Assembly (NCBI RefSeq): GCF_041295575.1
Contig: NZ_CP160452.1
Span: 3,162,001-3,226,000 of the forward strand
DNA length: 64,000 bases
Direction of reading: 5' to 3'
Origin: Sporosarcina pasteurii
GTDB lineage: Bacteria; Bacillota; Bacilli; Bacillales_A; Planococcaceae
Shown one piece after another: positions 24,642 through 33,509 of this stretch. Position 1 is the stretch's first letter. Each line of letters opens with the position of its first letter. The position numbers and the translations under genes were made by a program. The notes below the pieces were generated by a model. It searched no databases and was not told where the DNA came from. It worked only from the letters and a program-made list of their open reading frames with translations.

Positions 24642-25508
24642 TTAAGATATTAATTCACTATTAAACTCCTCAATCGTTTCAATAAATTTTTCAATAGTGG
24701 CAGTTAAATAGGAATCAGCACGTCGAATAAAAATTGTATTAATCTTACTGTACTTTTCAGGAAGTGTATGACAATGGACGAACCCTTTTTTCACTAAATG
24801 GGAAGCTGCTTTCCTTGGAACAAATGTAATGCCAAGCCCCACTGTTACGCTACTTAAAATCGTTTCTAATGTACCAAACTCCATGATTTTTTTAGGTTTA
24901 ATGTTCTCGTCTTTATACCATCGTTCGAGCCTCGCCCGGTATCCGCACCCTTCACTAAAACATAAGAACGGTTCATTTTTTAATTGTTCAAGTGAGGTTG
25001 CTTTTGTGTCTGAAATTAACACAAGTTCCTCTTGGAAAACATCATGCGCAACAAGTTCTGGATGTAGTTTTGTTTGCGTAACGAAGGCGCCGTCCAATTT
25101 ATGATTTAAAACATCTTCTTGTAATTTTTCGGTAACGCCTGATACCAAAGTTAGGTCTACCTCTTTATATTTTTTATTGTAAGCTGAGAGAATATACGGT
25201 AGTTGAATCACCGTTTCGACTGTACCAATTTCTAATTTTCCGGCCGGTTCTTCCCTGCTTTGAATGACTTTTTTCATTTCATTTGTTAATGCTAGTATTT
25301 TATCACTATAGACTAATAGTTTTTTCCCTTCTGGCGTTAAATTCATTCCACGGCTATGCCGATTAAACAATGGTGAATTTAGCTCTTTTTCGAGCTTTTG
25401 AATTCTTGCGGTGACGTTTGATTGTACATAATTCAACTCTCTTGCCGCAGCGGAGATTGTCCCCTTCTTTGCGACGACTTGAAAAATCTCTAAGTCTTTA
25501 AATTCCAT
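24642..25508 (-). CDS. LysR-family transcriptional regulator
   Basis: 288 residues. The N-terminal winged helix (LEIFQVVAKKGTISAAARELNYVQSNVTARIQKLE) and the effector domain from about residue 90 are typical of LysR regulators. It is divergent from the EamA exporter gene with 134 bases between the chosen starts, containing an ATGAT-ACCC-ATCAT palindrome at 25550-25563 as a possible binding site. By the usual rule for such pairs it probably controls the exporter and itself. The effector is unknown. Confidence 0.9.
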   Translation of the reverse strand: MEFKDLEIFQVVAKKGTISAAARELNYVQSNVTARIQKLEKELNSPLFNRHSRGMNLTPEGKKLLVYSDKILALTNEMKKVIQSREEPAGKLEIGTVETVIQLPYILSAYNKKYKEVDLTLVSGVTEKLQEDVLNHKLDGAFVTQTKLHPELVAHDVFQEELVLISDTKATSLEQLKNEPFLCFSEGCGYRARLERWYKDENIKPKKIMEFGTLETILSSVTVGLGITFVPRKAASHLVKKGFVHCHTLPEKYSKINTIFIRRADSYLTATIEKFIETIEEFNSELIS

Positions 25509-25642
25509 GATGTCATCTCCCCCATCTCCCTTTTATGATATCACGAAAAATGATACCCATCATCATTAACGTTCGTTTTACTTGATGTCTATTTTAGTGT
25601 TGAATGGAATATAGAGAAAGAGATAAGGGAGACTGGGAATCA

Positions 25643-26632
25643 TTGAAGAATAATATTTTGTTGGGTGCATTTCTATGTTTCATTGCTAGTGTATCTTGGG
25701 GGGCAATGTTTCCGGTAGCAAATCACGCATTTAATCATATTGACCCGTTTTATTTTACGATTTTTCGCTACCTATCCGTAACTGTGATTTTAGTCGTTAT
25801 GCTTCTGTGGAAAGAAGGTAAAGAGGCTTTTCGCTTTGATGGAAAAGGACTGTCGTTATGGTTCTTCGGGACAATGGCCTTTACCGTTTATAATTTACTG
25901 ATTTTTTGGGGACAAGACTTACTGGGCGAGCCAGGCGTTATGATTGCATCGATTAACGAGGCTTTAATGCCGATGATTTCCATTGTGATTGTTTGGTTAC
26001 TTAGTAGAAACCGACCACATGGGGTCACGTTGTTCTTTGTATTTACTGCGTTTGTCGGCGTAACACTGGTCATCACAAAAGGTGATTTCGGGGCGTTTAT
26101 AACTGCAACAAGTGATATTGTACCTTCATTACTTATCTTTATCGCTGTTGTTGGATGGGTTGTCTATACGATGAGCGGCAGTAAGTTCAGCGAAGCTGGC
26201 TGGTCTGCACTTCGATTTTCAACGCTAAGTTGTTTACTGGGAACCCTTACTGCAACGGCCGTTACGCTAATCATTACATATACTGGATACGTGACATTGC
26301 CGACGATGGAAACAATCAAAATCGTCAGCCCACATATTGCATTTATGGCCATATTCCCTGGGTTAATCGCATTGCTTGGGTGGAACGTTGGGGTAAGAAT
26401 TCTATCGCCATTAAACGCGCTATTGTTCATTAACTTTGTTCCAATCACAACACTTGCAGTCCAATTTTTCCAAGGTAGTCCACTTACGGTATATGATTAC
26501 ATCGGAACTGCATTTATTATCTTTGCATTAATCTCAAATAATATTTTCGTAAGATTAACACAGAACAATACAACACCACAAGTTCTGAGAAAGAGATTGC
26601 GCGAAGTTTTATCCTTGTTGCAAAAACATTAA
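25643..26632 (+). CDS. EamA/DMT-family exporter
   Basis: 329 residues from TTG 25643, which has AAGGGAG about 10 bases upstream; the frame is open to ATG 25604 but that start has no ribosome binding site. Ten hydrophobic segments in two EamA repeats (first repeat GAFLCFIASVSWGAMFPVAN, second VPSLLIFIAVVGWVVYTMSG). The family exports amino acids, cysteine, nucleobases or drugs; substrate not predictable. Divergent from the LysR regulator. Confidence 0.85.
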   Translation: MKNNILLGAFLCFIASVSWGAMFPVANHAFNHIDPFYFTIFRYLSVTVILVVMLLWKEGKEAFRFDGKGLSLWFFGTMAFTVYNLLIFWGQDLLGEPGVMIASINEALMPMISIVIVWLLSRNRPHGVTLFFVFTAFVGVTLVITKGDFGAFITATSDIVPSLLIFIAVVGWVVYTMSGSKFSEAGWSALRFSTLSCLLGTLTATAVTLIITYTGYVTLPTMETIKIVSPHIAFMAIFPGLIALLGWNVGVRILSPLNALLFINFVPITTLAVQFFQGSPLTVYDYIGTAFIIFALISNNIFVRLTQNNTTPQVLRKRLREVLSLLQKH

Positions 26633-26641
26633 TAGCTATCC

Positions 26642-26671
26642 AAAAACCCGCTGATTAGCGGGTTTTTTTAA
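26642..26671 (+). terminator. Terminator of the EamA gene
   Basis: AAAAACCCGCT / AGCGGGTTTTTTT with loop GATT. Confidence 0.92.
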
Positions 26672-26684
26672 TACCTATTTATCT

Positions 26685-26702
26685 TTTGGGTGACTGGAAC
26701 CT
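26685..26702. repeat. 18-bp direct repeat, copy 1 (flanks the DD-carboxypeptidase gene)
   Basis: TTTGGGTGACTGGAACCT, repeated with one change at 27716-27733 in the same orientation, one on either side of the carboxypeptidase gene. Confidence 0.6.
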
Positions 26703-26716
26703 TCAATCCCTTTCAT

Positions 26717-27604
26717 TTATTCTAATACAAAGTGCTCAATTAACTCTTCTGTCAGTTGAAATCTTGGGTTCGTTGTATCACTGCCCTTTTCATCAACACC
26801 CATCACGACGCTAATTACACGTTTGCCATCAAAGATGCCTGTGCTGGCGAAACATGAACCTGCCAAATCCGTGTAGCCTGTTTTCAACCCATCAACTCCT
26901 GCCATCGCTAGCGGCATTCCAGGTAACATTAAATTTGTGGACCATAATTGGATTCCTGCACTCGTCCTAAAATCCGTCATTTTTGTAAAATCGAAAACCT
27001 CTGGGTGCCTCTCTATTAGCTTTTGAGCAATCCTAGCAACGTCCCATGCTGAAGCAATATTCGTTTCATCAGCACTTTTACCAATATAGTCCCCATCGAG
27101 CCCACTCGCATTAAAAAAGCTTGTTTTCTTCAAGCCGAAACTCTTTGCCTGTTGGTTCATTAGCGTTACAAAAGCCTCTTCCGATCCACTCACCATTTCA
27201 GCAAGTGCCACTGCTGCATCATTTGAAGAATTCACCGTCATCGCCGTAAAAAGTTCTTTCACTGTATACAAATTTCCAGGCGTCATACCCAATTTAACCG
27301 CGCCTGATTGCGCCGTCATTTGTTGAACATATTCGCTCGGCTCATAAGTATCTTCCCAAGTGAGCGTTCCATTTTTAATTGCGTTAAGCACAATATATTG
27401 CGTCATCATTTTAGACATACTCGCAATTGGCAATGCTTCTTTACTATTTTTTTCGTACAACACTTTTCCACTTTCCGCATCTATTAAAATCATTGCTTTC
27501 GCGTCCACGTTTAAGGTTACATTTTCTGTAAAGAACGGTTTATCCTTTACTATGAACGTAGCCCCGAGCACAGTAATTAGCACAAGAAATAAAAGCTTCT
27601 TCAT
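26717..27604 (-). CDS. Short D-alanyl-D-alanine carboxypeptidase (penicillin-binding protein 5 family)
   Basis: 295 residues from ATG 27604 (AAAGGTG upstream). Catalytic motifs: SMSK at residues 62-65, SSN near 124, and KTG near 245. The first 20 residues form a signal or anchor helix. It trims the terminal D-Ala from peptidoglycan stem peptides outside the membrane. Compared with DacA or DacF (about 390-440 residues) it ends right after the transpeptidase domain, so the C-terminal beta domain and membrane anchor are missing; retention would depend on the N-terminal helix. Confidence 0.88.
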   Translation of the reverse strand: MKKLLFLVLITVLGATFIVKDKPFFTENVTLNVDAKAMILIDAESGKVLYEKNSKEALPIASMSKMMTQYIVLNAIKNGTLTWEDTYEPSEYVQQMTAQSGAVKLGMTPGNLYTVKELFTAMTVNSSNDAAVALAEMVSGSEEAFVTLMNQQAKSFGLKKTSFFNASGLDGDYIGKSADETNIASAWDVARIAQKLIERHPEVFDFTKMTDFRTSAGIQLWSTNLMLPGMPLAMAGVDGLKTGYTDLAGSCFASTGIFDGKRVISVVMGVDEKGSDTTNPRFQLTEELIEHFVLE

Positions 27605-27715
27605 ATCATCCACACCTTTATAGGAAATCATAGATTAAGTATAGTGAACAAAAGTGTAGAACTAGCTATCTTATTCATGAAGAATTTCTTAAGTTTATTA
27701 ATGCGAACTAAATTG

Positions 27716-27733
27716 TTTGGGCGACTGGAACCT
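27716..27733. repeat. 18-bp direct repeat, copy 2
   Basis: TTTGGGCGACTGGAACCT; see the copy at 26685-26702 (17 of 18 identical). Confidence 0.6.
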
Positions 27734-27768
27734 AAAAAATCCCGCCGAATCATTCAGCGGGATTTAAA
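27733..27768 (-). terminator. Terminator of clpE
   Basis: On the minus strand AAATCCCGC / GCGGGATTT followed by TTTTAGG. Confidence 0.85.
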
Positions 27769-27774
27769 AAATAC

Positions 27775-29898
27775 TTATACTTTTGTTACAACAATCTCTT
27801 CATCCACTACATCAACATGAACTTTTTCAACAACATCTTCTTCCAAAATTAAATCAGTTAATGGGTCTTCGATTTTATCTTGGATGACTCTTCTCAGCGG
27901 TCTTGCGCCGAAACGTTTGTCATAGCCAAGTGAAACGAGCGCTTGTTTAGCTTCGTCTGTGATTGTAATGTCAATATCGTTTTCTTCAATTGTTTCTTGT
28001 AAATCAATGAGCATCAAGTCCACGATTTCAAGAAGGTTCTCTTCTGTTAATTCATTAAATTGAACGATTGCATCAAAACGGTTGAGAAATTCTGGTTTGA
28101 AGTAATCGCTCAACGACTCTAATGTCGTTACCGCATCATGTTCAGGACGGTTAAAGCCGACACTTACTTCTTTAACGCCTGTTCCTGCGTTACTTGTCAT
28201 AATAATGACTGTATCTTTGAAACTCACTGTTCGACCGTGAGAATCCGTTAATCGACCGTCCTCCATAATTTGTAAGAACATATGTTGAACGTCTGGGTGC
28301 GCTTTTTCAATTTCATCAAGTAAGAGAATTGAATACGGTTTGCGACGAATTTGTTCTGTTAATTGTCCAGCTTCTTCGTGACCGACATACCCTGGAGGTG
28401 AACCAATAATTTTAGAAACGGCGTGTTTCTCCATATATTCACTCATGTCGAGGCGAATTAACGAATCACGTGAGCCGAATAATTCTTCCGCTAATACTTT
28501 CGTAATTTCCGTTTTACCGACACCTGTTGGGCCGACAAATAAGAATGAACCGATTGGACGTGTTTTAGATTTTAGTCCCGCGCGGCTCCGACGAATTGCT
28601 TTGGCCACTTTATCGACTGCTTCCTCTTGACCAATTACTTTAGCACGCAGGTTGTCCGCCATATCCTTCATTTTCTCTTGCTCTGCCGCTTGCAGTTTCG
28701 TAACAGGGATACCTGTTTTCTCTTCAACAATTAACTCAATATCCGCGACTGAAACTTCTGTTGGCTCAGTATTTTCATTTTGATTTGCTTCTTCTAACTG
28801 CTTACGAAGCTGGATTTCTTCTGTGCGCTTATATGCAGCTTTTTCATAGTCTTCCGCTTCAGCTGCACGTTCCTTTTCCTGAATCACTTCATCTAGACGT
28901 ACTTGTAGTGAGGCTGGGTCTATGGTTCCATGCGCTAAGTTCAAGCGCGCGCCGACCTCATCCATTAAATCGATTGCTTTGTCTGGTAAGAAACGGTCTT
29001 GAATATACCGTTGTGACAACGTTACGAAAGCATGAATGGCTTCTTCAGGATAATGAACTTCGTGGAACGCTTCATAACGGTCTTTAATGCCGTTCAAGAT
29101 TTTAATGGTATCTTCCGTTGAAGGTTCATTGACAATAATCGGTTGAAAACGACGCTCAAGGGCAGCATCTTTTTCTATTTGACGATATTCTTTCAAGGTC
29201 GTTGCCCCAATTAATTGTAACGTACCGCGTGCAAGCGCAGGTTTTAAAATATTCCCTGCATCCATTTGAGAACCTTCTGTCGACCCGGCTCCGACGAGTA
29301 AGTGAATTTCATCGATAAATAAAATCACGTCTGGTCGAGCTTGTAATTCCTCAATCAGTTCTTTCATGCGCTCTTCGAACTGTCCGCGAATGCCCGTGTT
29401 CGTGACGAGTGATGCGACATCGAGCACATATACTTCTTTATTCATCAGTTTAACCGGTACATCGCCTTCATGGATTTTAACTGCCAATCCTTCAGCAATG
29501 GCTGTTTTACCGACACCTGGTTCACCAATGAGAACAGGGTTGTTTTTATTTCTTCTATTTAATGTTTCAATGACGCGTTTTACTTCTTGATCACGTCCAA
29601 TGACTGGATCAATCAGTCCTTCTCTCGCATCATTTGAAAGGTTTTTACCAAGCTGGTCTAATAAACCATTGTTTTGATGGTCTTGGGCTTGTATCGTTTG
29701 CGCTCTTGCTTGTTGTCCACCATTTTGTTGGAAAAAGTTATTTTCTTGATTATTAAATGGAGAGAAGTTTCCAGCATTCATTTGTCCTTGTATTTCTTGA
29801 AAACAAGCACGACACATGTGTATTTGTATGTTTCGATTATTGACATGTAATCTCAGATTCACAGCCGCTTTGTTTTTACCACAATGTTGACAATTCAT
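27775..29898 (-). CDS. clpE: ATP-dependent Clp protease ATP-binding subunit ClpE
   Basis: 707 residues. The N-terminal zinc finger uses Cys3, Cys6, Cys29 and Cys32, which marks ClpE among HSP100 proteins. Two AAA+ domains follow, with Walker A motifs GEPGVGKT and GPTGVGKT and Walker B motifs ILFIDEIH and LLLDEIEKAH; between them is a UVR-like coiled segment (EKERAAEAEDYEKAAYK). It unfolds damaged proteins and feeds them to ClpP. A CtsR-type operator over its promoter indicates heat-shock control. Confidence 0.97.
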   Translation of the reverse strand: MNCQHCGKNKAAVNLRLHVNNRNIQIHMCRACFQEIQGQMNAGNFSPFNNQENNFFQQNGGQQARAQTIQAQDHQNNGLLDQLGKNLSNDAREGLIDPVIGRDQEVKRVIETLNRRNKNNPVLIGEPGVGKTAIAEGLAVKIHEGDVPVKLMNKEVYVLDVASLVTNTGIRGQFEERMKELIEELQARPDVILFIDEIHLLVGAGSTEGSQMDAGNILKPALARGTLQLIGATTLKEYRQIEKDAALERRFQPIIVNEPSTEDTIKILNGIKDRYEAFHEVHYPEEAIHAFVTLSQRYIQDRFLPDKAIDLMDEVGARLNLAHGTIDPASLQVRLDEVIQEKERAAEAEDYEKAAYKRTEEIQLRKQLEEANQNENTEPTEVSVADIELIVEEKTGIPVTKLQAAEQEKMKDMADNLRAKVIGQEEAVDKVAKAIRRSRAGLKSKTRPIGSFLFVGPTGVGKTEITKVLAEELFGSRDSLIRLDMSEYMEKHAVSKIIGSPPGYVGHEEAGQLTEQIRRKPYSILLLDEIEKAHPDVQHMFLQIMEDGRLTDSHGRTVSFKDTVIIMTSNAGTGVKEVSVGFNRPEHDAVTTLESLSDYFKPEFLNRFDAIVQFNELTEENLLEIVDLMLIDLQETIEENDIDITITDEAKQALVSLGYDKRFGARPLRRVIQDKIEDPLTDLILEEDVVEKVHVDVVDEEIVVTKV

Positions 29899-29944
29899 AT
29901 TGGGTTTCCTCCTTTAGCGAATTAAATATATATCAAACCTTGAC

Positions 29945-30000
29945 TTTGACTATCTTTGACTTTCTGACTTTATTATACATTGACCTTATTTGACTTTCAA
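29945..30000 (-). promoter_or_regulatory. clpE promoter with two CtsR-type operators
   Basis: On the minus strand: -35 TTGAAA (29995-30000), 17-base spacer, -10 TATAAT (29972-29977). One perfect heptad pair AGTCAAA-GAT-AGTCAAA is at 29945-29961 near the start site; a second pair AGTCAAA-TAA-GGTCAAT is at 29979-29995 over the spacer. The CtsR consensus is (A/G)GTCAAA-NAN-(A/G)GTCAAA. Confidence 0.9.
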
Positions 30001-30009
30001 CCACTTTGC

Positions 30010-30340
30010 TTAAAAAATAAAGGAGCCGTCCAGAAAATCATTTTTTCTGGGACAACTCCTTCTATATAGAAATCATTCTATTCCCCGTTGCTTTCCGCGG
30101 GCACGGCTTCAATCTCCTCGTCACTGCGTTCCTGCGGGGCAAGAACTTTCTGTATAATTTTTGTAAAGACCACAAAAATTATACAAACCGAACCCTTCGC
30201 TGTTCGGCTAGCTCGCGCTGTTCCCGCTGGAGTCGCCGGTTTCCACTCCAAGCAACTAGAACTTAATCTAGAACGGGATGAAAAAACATCGTATCTTCTA
30301 TTTTAATTCCCAGTAGACTTACTTAGACAGCCCCTTATCA
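30010..30340. repeat. Candidate degenerate MITE-like intergenic element
   Basis: The stretch without a gene between clpE and the mhqO-like gene. It starts with AAAGGAGCCGTCCAG, part of a large hairpin (GTCCAGAAAA / TTTTCTGGGAC), and ends with AGACAGCCCCTTAT, an imperfect inverted match to the start. Inside are GC-rich wording CTTTCCGCGGGCACGG related to the dispersed 42-bp repeat and a perfect 13-bp palindrome GTATAATTTTTGT / ACAAAAATTATAC (30152-30184). No coding frame fits. The transposon origin is inference. Confidence 0.45.
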
Positions 30341-31315
30341 TTCTTTGACAAAGTCAATCGTGCTTCTAACTGTGTCGATTGGACGTACTAGTTTTTCTAT
30401 TTGTTCGCGTTTAGGCTCTAAAAAAGGTGGGAGTGAAAGCTTTTCGCCAAGCGTTTCGTATGGTTCATCGCCCATAAATCCTGGCCCATCAGTTGCAAAT
30501 TCAAATAAAATCCCTGGCGCAACTCTTGCATAGAGCGATTCAAAGAAGAAACGATCCACATGTCCTGACGTTTGAAAACCAAATTGTTCAAGTCGTTCTG
30601 TCCATTCATCTAAAACAGCACGATCGTCTACACGAAATGCCACGTGGTGCACTGTTCCATAACCTTGTTGTCCCACCGGCAACGTCGTGTTTTTCTCGAT
30701 AATCACTTGCGCACCGTTCCCGCCTTCTCCTACTTCAAATAAATGAAAATCGCCATCTTGCGCAATTTCCTTAAATAAAAGGACCTTTTCCAACACTTCT
30801 TTCATATAATCAAATTGCGCGATGCGGATATGCACGGGCCCTAATCCAGTAATGGCATACTCTAAAGGAATCGGACCTTTTTGCCAAGGTGTCCCAGATG
30901 CTACGCCTTTATTATGCGCATCGGAAATGAGTTGATATTGTTGGTCATCGAAATCAACGAAGGACAGTACTTTTACACCAAACTGTTCCTGAATCCCGTC
31001 ATGTTTTACTTGTAAACGATCGAAACGTTTCTCCCAGTAGGTCAATGCTTCATCTGACGGAACTCTAAATGCTGTTCTATGAATTTCGTTTGTCCCGTGA
31101 ACGCCTTTTGGAATTCCTGGGAAGTCGAAAAATGTCATATCTGTGCCTGCGCTTCCGACATCATCTGCAAAAAACAAATGATACGTTTGGATATCATCTT
31201 GGTTGACCGTCTTTTTCACAAGACGCATGCCTAATACATACGTAAAAAATTTATAGTTTTCTTCTGCACTACTCGTAATCGCTGTAACGTGATGTACACC
31301 TTTTAAATGGTTCAT
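30338..31315 (-). CDS. mhqO: MhqO-like ring-cleaving dioxygenase (VOC/glyoxalase superfamily)
   Basis: 325 residues, two VOC modules. First module KGVHHVTAITSSAEENYKFF carries a metal His; second begins near residue 150 (GLGPVHIRIAQFD) and has YGTVHHVAFRVDD; a C-terminal Glu region FEFATDGPGF closes the site. Members MhqA/MhqO of B. subtilis are MhqR-controlled and thought to open hydroquinone rings. A TTGACA-17-TATAAT promoter with the same operator as in front of the mhqD-like gene (4762) supports the call. Confidence 0.85.
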   Translation of the reverse strand: MNHLKGVHHVTAITSSAEENYKFFTYVLGMRLVKKTVNQDDIQTYHLFFADDVGSAGTDMTFFDFPGIPKGVHGTNEIHRTAFRVPSDEALTYWEKRFDRLQVKHDGIQEQFGVKVLSFVDFDDQQYQLISDAHNKGVASGTPWQKGPIPLEYAITGLGPVHIRIAQFDYMKEVLEKVLLFKEIAQDGDFHLFEVGEGGNGAQVIIEKNTTLPVGQQGYGTVHHVAFRVDDRAVLDEWTERLEQFGFQTSGHVDRFFFESLYARVAPGILFEFATDGPGFMGDEPYETLGEKLSLPPFLEPKREQIEKLVRPIDTVRSTIDFVKE

Positions 31316-31364
31316 GCTTATTCCTCCAGTAAAATGATTTGATATATTTAAACGCTGCCTACAT

Positions 31365-31411
31365 TATCTCGAATTCAAGGTAATTATATAGAATTCATTT
31401 TATAATGTCAA
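31365..31411 (-). promoter_or_regulatory. Promoter with MhqR-type operator for mhqO
   Basis: On the minus strand: -35 TTGACA (31406-31411), 17-base spacer, -10 TATAAT (31383-31388), both consensus. The inverted repeat TATCTCGAATTCAAGGTA (31365-31382) directly follows the -10 and covers the start site, so a bound repressor would block initiation. Confidence 0.85.
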
Positions 31412-31454
31412 TGTCACTGCTTTTAGTATTGATTCTTCCCCTCAAAATAACTCT

Positions 31455-31507
31455 AAAACAAAAATCGACAGAATGCCTCAAACGATACTTGAGGTTTCTG
31501 TCGATTT
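31455..31507 (-). terminator. Terminator of D-serine dehydratase gene
   Basis: On the minus strand a long stem AAATCGACAGAA..CCTCAA / TTGAGG..TTCTGTCGATTT followed by TTGTTTT. Confidence 0.85.
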
Positions 31508-31525
31508 CCCAGGAAATAAACCGAA

Positions 31526-32839
31526 TTATTTCCTGCCTTGCTCGTAATATAAATTCATTTCATCTTCCGGTACCATACTTCCGCCCGTTGCCCATACAAG
31601 ATGTGTTGCATTTTTTGAAGCAGCATTTTTCATTGATGCTTGAATTGAATGGATAGGGCCAGTCATCCCAGCCAACGCAGATGGTTCTAGGCGGATGCCT
31701 TCCGAATCTGTCAATTGGGTAAGTAACTTAAACATCGTTTCATCGGAAATTGTGTAACAGCCGGACAATAATGGTTCCATTGTTTTTCCTACGAAACCGG
31801 AAGCCGTTCCGACCGCAAGTCCGTCTGCTGCAGTTTCATTGTCTAGTCCAAAATCATGGACGGAAACTGCATCGTGTAGACCTGTCATCATGCCGAGTAA
31901 CATACACGGTGAATGGGTTGGCTCTGCGAAAAAGCAATGCACATGGTCACCGAATGCTAGTTTTAATCCGTAGGCAACACCGCCCGGTCCTCCACCGACA
32001 CCGCATGGTAGATAGACAAACAAAGGGTGATCTGCATCGACAATTGTGCCTTGTTCAGCTAATTGTGCAGCCAATCGTTCACCAGCGACTGCGTAGCCGA
32101 AAAACAAATCTAAGGAGTTCTCATCATCTACAAAGTGACAAAGTGGATCTGCTTCTGCTTGACGACGACCTTCTTCGACAGCTTTACTATAATCGTCTTC
32201 ATATTCAACTACGATTACGCCTTTTTCACGAAGCATATCCTTTTTCCACTGTTTCGCATCGGCTGACATATGTACAGTTACTTCAAATCCTAATTGAGCA
32301 CTCATAATGCCTATGCTGAGTCCTAAATTCCCCGTCGAACCGACCGCAATTTTATGTTTCGAGAATAGCTCGCGAAAGGCATCGTCCGCAAACTTACTGT
32401 AATTCTCTCCCTCTGTAATCAGTCCATGTTCTAGGGCTAGCTTTTCAGCGTGCTTTAATACTTCATAAATGCCGCCTCGCGCTTTAATAGAACCCGAAAT
32501 CGGCAATGCATTGTCTTCTTTTAACAACAGCTCGCCTGGAATTGCAATCGAGTATCGTTGTTCTAGTTTCTTCTTCATAGAAGGAATCGCAGTCACCGGC
32601 GATTCAATAATGCCTTTTGATTGTTTCGTTTCAGGAAATACACGTTCTAGATAAGGTGCAAAACGTTGTAATCGTTCAGATGCTTCTTTTACTTCTGCTT
32701 CACTTACCGTTAATTTAGAAAACCCTTCATTAGCACTCTCGATTAAAGGGTTTAACCAGTACACTTCTTCCCGATGCATCACTTTCTCGAGAAGTGGGTG
32801 CTTTTCTTTCAATTCCGCTAATCTATGTTGCTCCATCAT
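31526..32839 (-). CDS. dsdA: D-serine dehydratase (D-serine ammonia-lyase)
   Basis: Converts D-serine to pyruvate and ammonia with pyridoxal phosphate. About 437 residues from ATG 32839, which has AAAGGTG 10 bases upstream (frame open to 32884 without better support). Seen: PLP-lysine segment [12 protein letters not shown], the phosphate loop [12 protein letters not shown], and the glycine-rich [15 protein letters not shown]. Length matches DsdA. It could serve detoxification of D-serine or its use as carbon and nitrogen source. Monocistronic with its own terminator. Confidence 0.94.
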   Translation of the reverse strand: MMEQHRLAELKEKHPLLEKVMHREEVYWLNPLIESANEGFSKLTVSEAEVKEASERLQRFAPYLERVFPETKQSKGIIESPVTAIPSMKKKLEQRYSIAIPGELLLKEDNALPISGSIKARGGIYEVLKHAEKLALEHGLITEGENYSKFADDAFRELFSKHKIAVGSTGNLGLSIGIMSAQLGFEVTVHMSADAKQWKKDMLREKGVIVVEYEDDYSKAVEEGRRQAEADPLCHFVDDENSLDLFFGYAVAGERLAAQLAEQGTIVDADHPLFVYLPCGVGGGPGGVAYGLKLAFGDHVHCFFAEPTHSPCMLLGMMTGLHDAVSVHDFGLDNETAADGLAVGTASGFVGKTMEPLLSGCYTISDETMFKLLTQLTDSEGIRLEPSALAGMTGPIHSIQASMKNAASKNATHLVWATGGSMVPEDEMNLYYEQGRK

Positions 32840-32932
32840 ATGTACGCCACACCTTTTCTGAGTATTTACTAAAGAGTATAACATAGAACATTCTTACAGT
32901 TTATTCTTATCTATCTTTGTTTTTTTTAACGC

Positions 32933-32962
32933 TTGTATCATTTTTGATTAATTTAGAATAAT
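32933..32962 (+). promoter_or_regulatory. Possible promoter of the structured RNA
   Basis: TTGTAT (32933-32938), 18-base spacer, AATAAT (32957-32962). Moderate match; it would start a transcript near 32969. Confidence 0.4.
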
Positions 32963-32968
32963 CTACAA

Positions 32969-33506
32969 TAAGTTCATAATCCCCCCACCTCCCATCATAT
33001 AGTAGATTAATTAGAAGGAGTGATAAATTAATCCTTACTAATACAGTTGCACACACCGTCTGCTATCCCTTCGAATAGAATAAGGTAACAAATCATCAAG
33101 ACGATGTTTCACTTCAATGAAAACGAGATTTGCTGGCCTATTTTTAAGAAAGGAGGTCGCGAATTGTTTGTTTCAAGGACTTGCAATGACCCCTAACGGT
33201 TCGAGGAGGCGTTCCTACAGGCGACGGAAAATCAATTCGACAAGGTTGATTGCAAAGTTCTTTGCAATTCATGCATAAAGTGTATGCATGAAGTGCATAA
33301 GTATATGCACTAGATGTTCAGCCGGCATCGGATAATAACGATGATTTGTTACGCGCCAACAGCTTAGCTAGACTGGCAAAGGATAGATGAGTGAGTAGGA
33401 AGGTGATGGGATAAGTCGAGCAGCAATCCATGCTACCGACTTTGAATTTATCATGAAATGAATAAACAAAATACAAAACGCTACCTATTTTTAGGTAGCG
33501 TTTTTC
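32969..33506 (+). ncRNA. Candidate large structured non-coding RNA
   Basis: A stretch of about 540 bases with no plausible protein. Seen: a 13-bp perfect long-range pairing GTAACAAATCATC (33085-33097) with GATGATTTGTTAC (33340-33352); three perfect hairpins lying back to back with no bases between them, stems TTGCAAA/TTTGCAA (33250-33267), TTCATGCATA/TATGCATGAA (33268-33292) and GTGCATA/TATGCAC (33293-33310); smaller hairpins near 33068-33122; and a strong terminator at 33476-33506. It matches none of RNase P, tmRNA, SRP, 6S, T-box or riboswitch motifs that I can recognise. Strand is inferred from the terminator and promoter; the helices would form on either strand. Confidence 0.6.
33476..33506. 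terminator. Terminator of the RNA candidate and of kynUBA
   Basis: AAAACGCTACCTA / TAGGTAGCGTTTTT with a 4-base loop, usable on both strands. Confidence 0.9.
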
Positions 33507-33509
33507 TGT

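Noticed and set aside
33001..33506. RNase P RNA, tmRNA or group I/II intron in the dsdA-kynA gap
   Set aside because: The hallmark sequences (GAGGAAAGTCC of RNase P, tRNA-like ends of tmRNA, domain V of group II introns) are absent.
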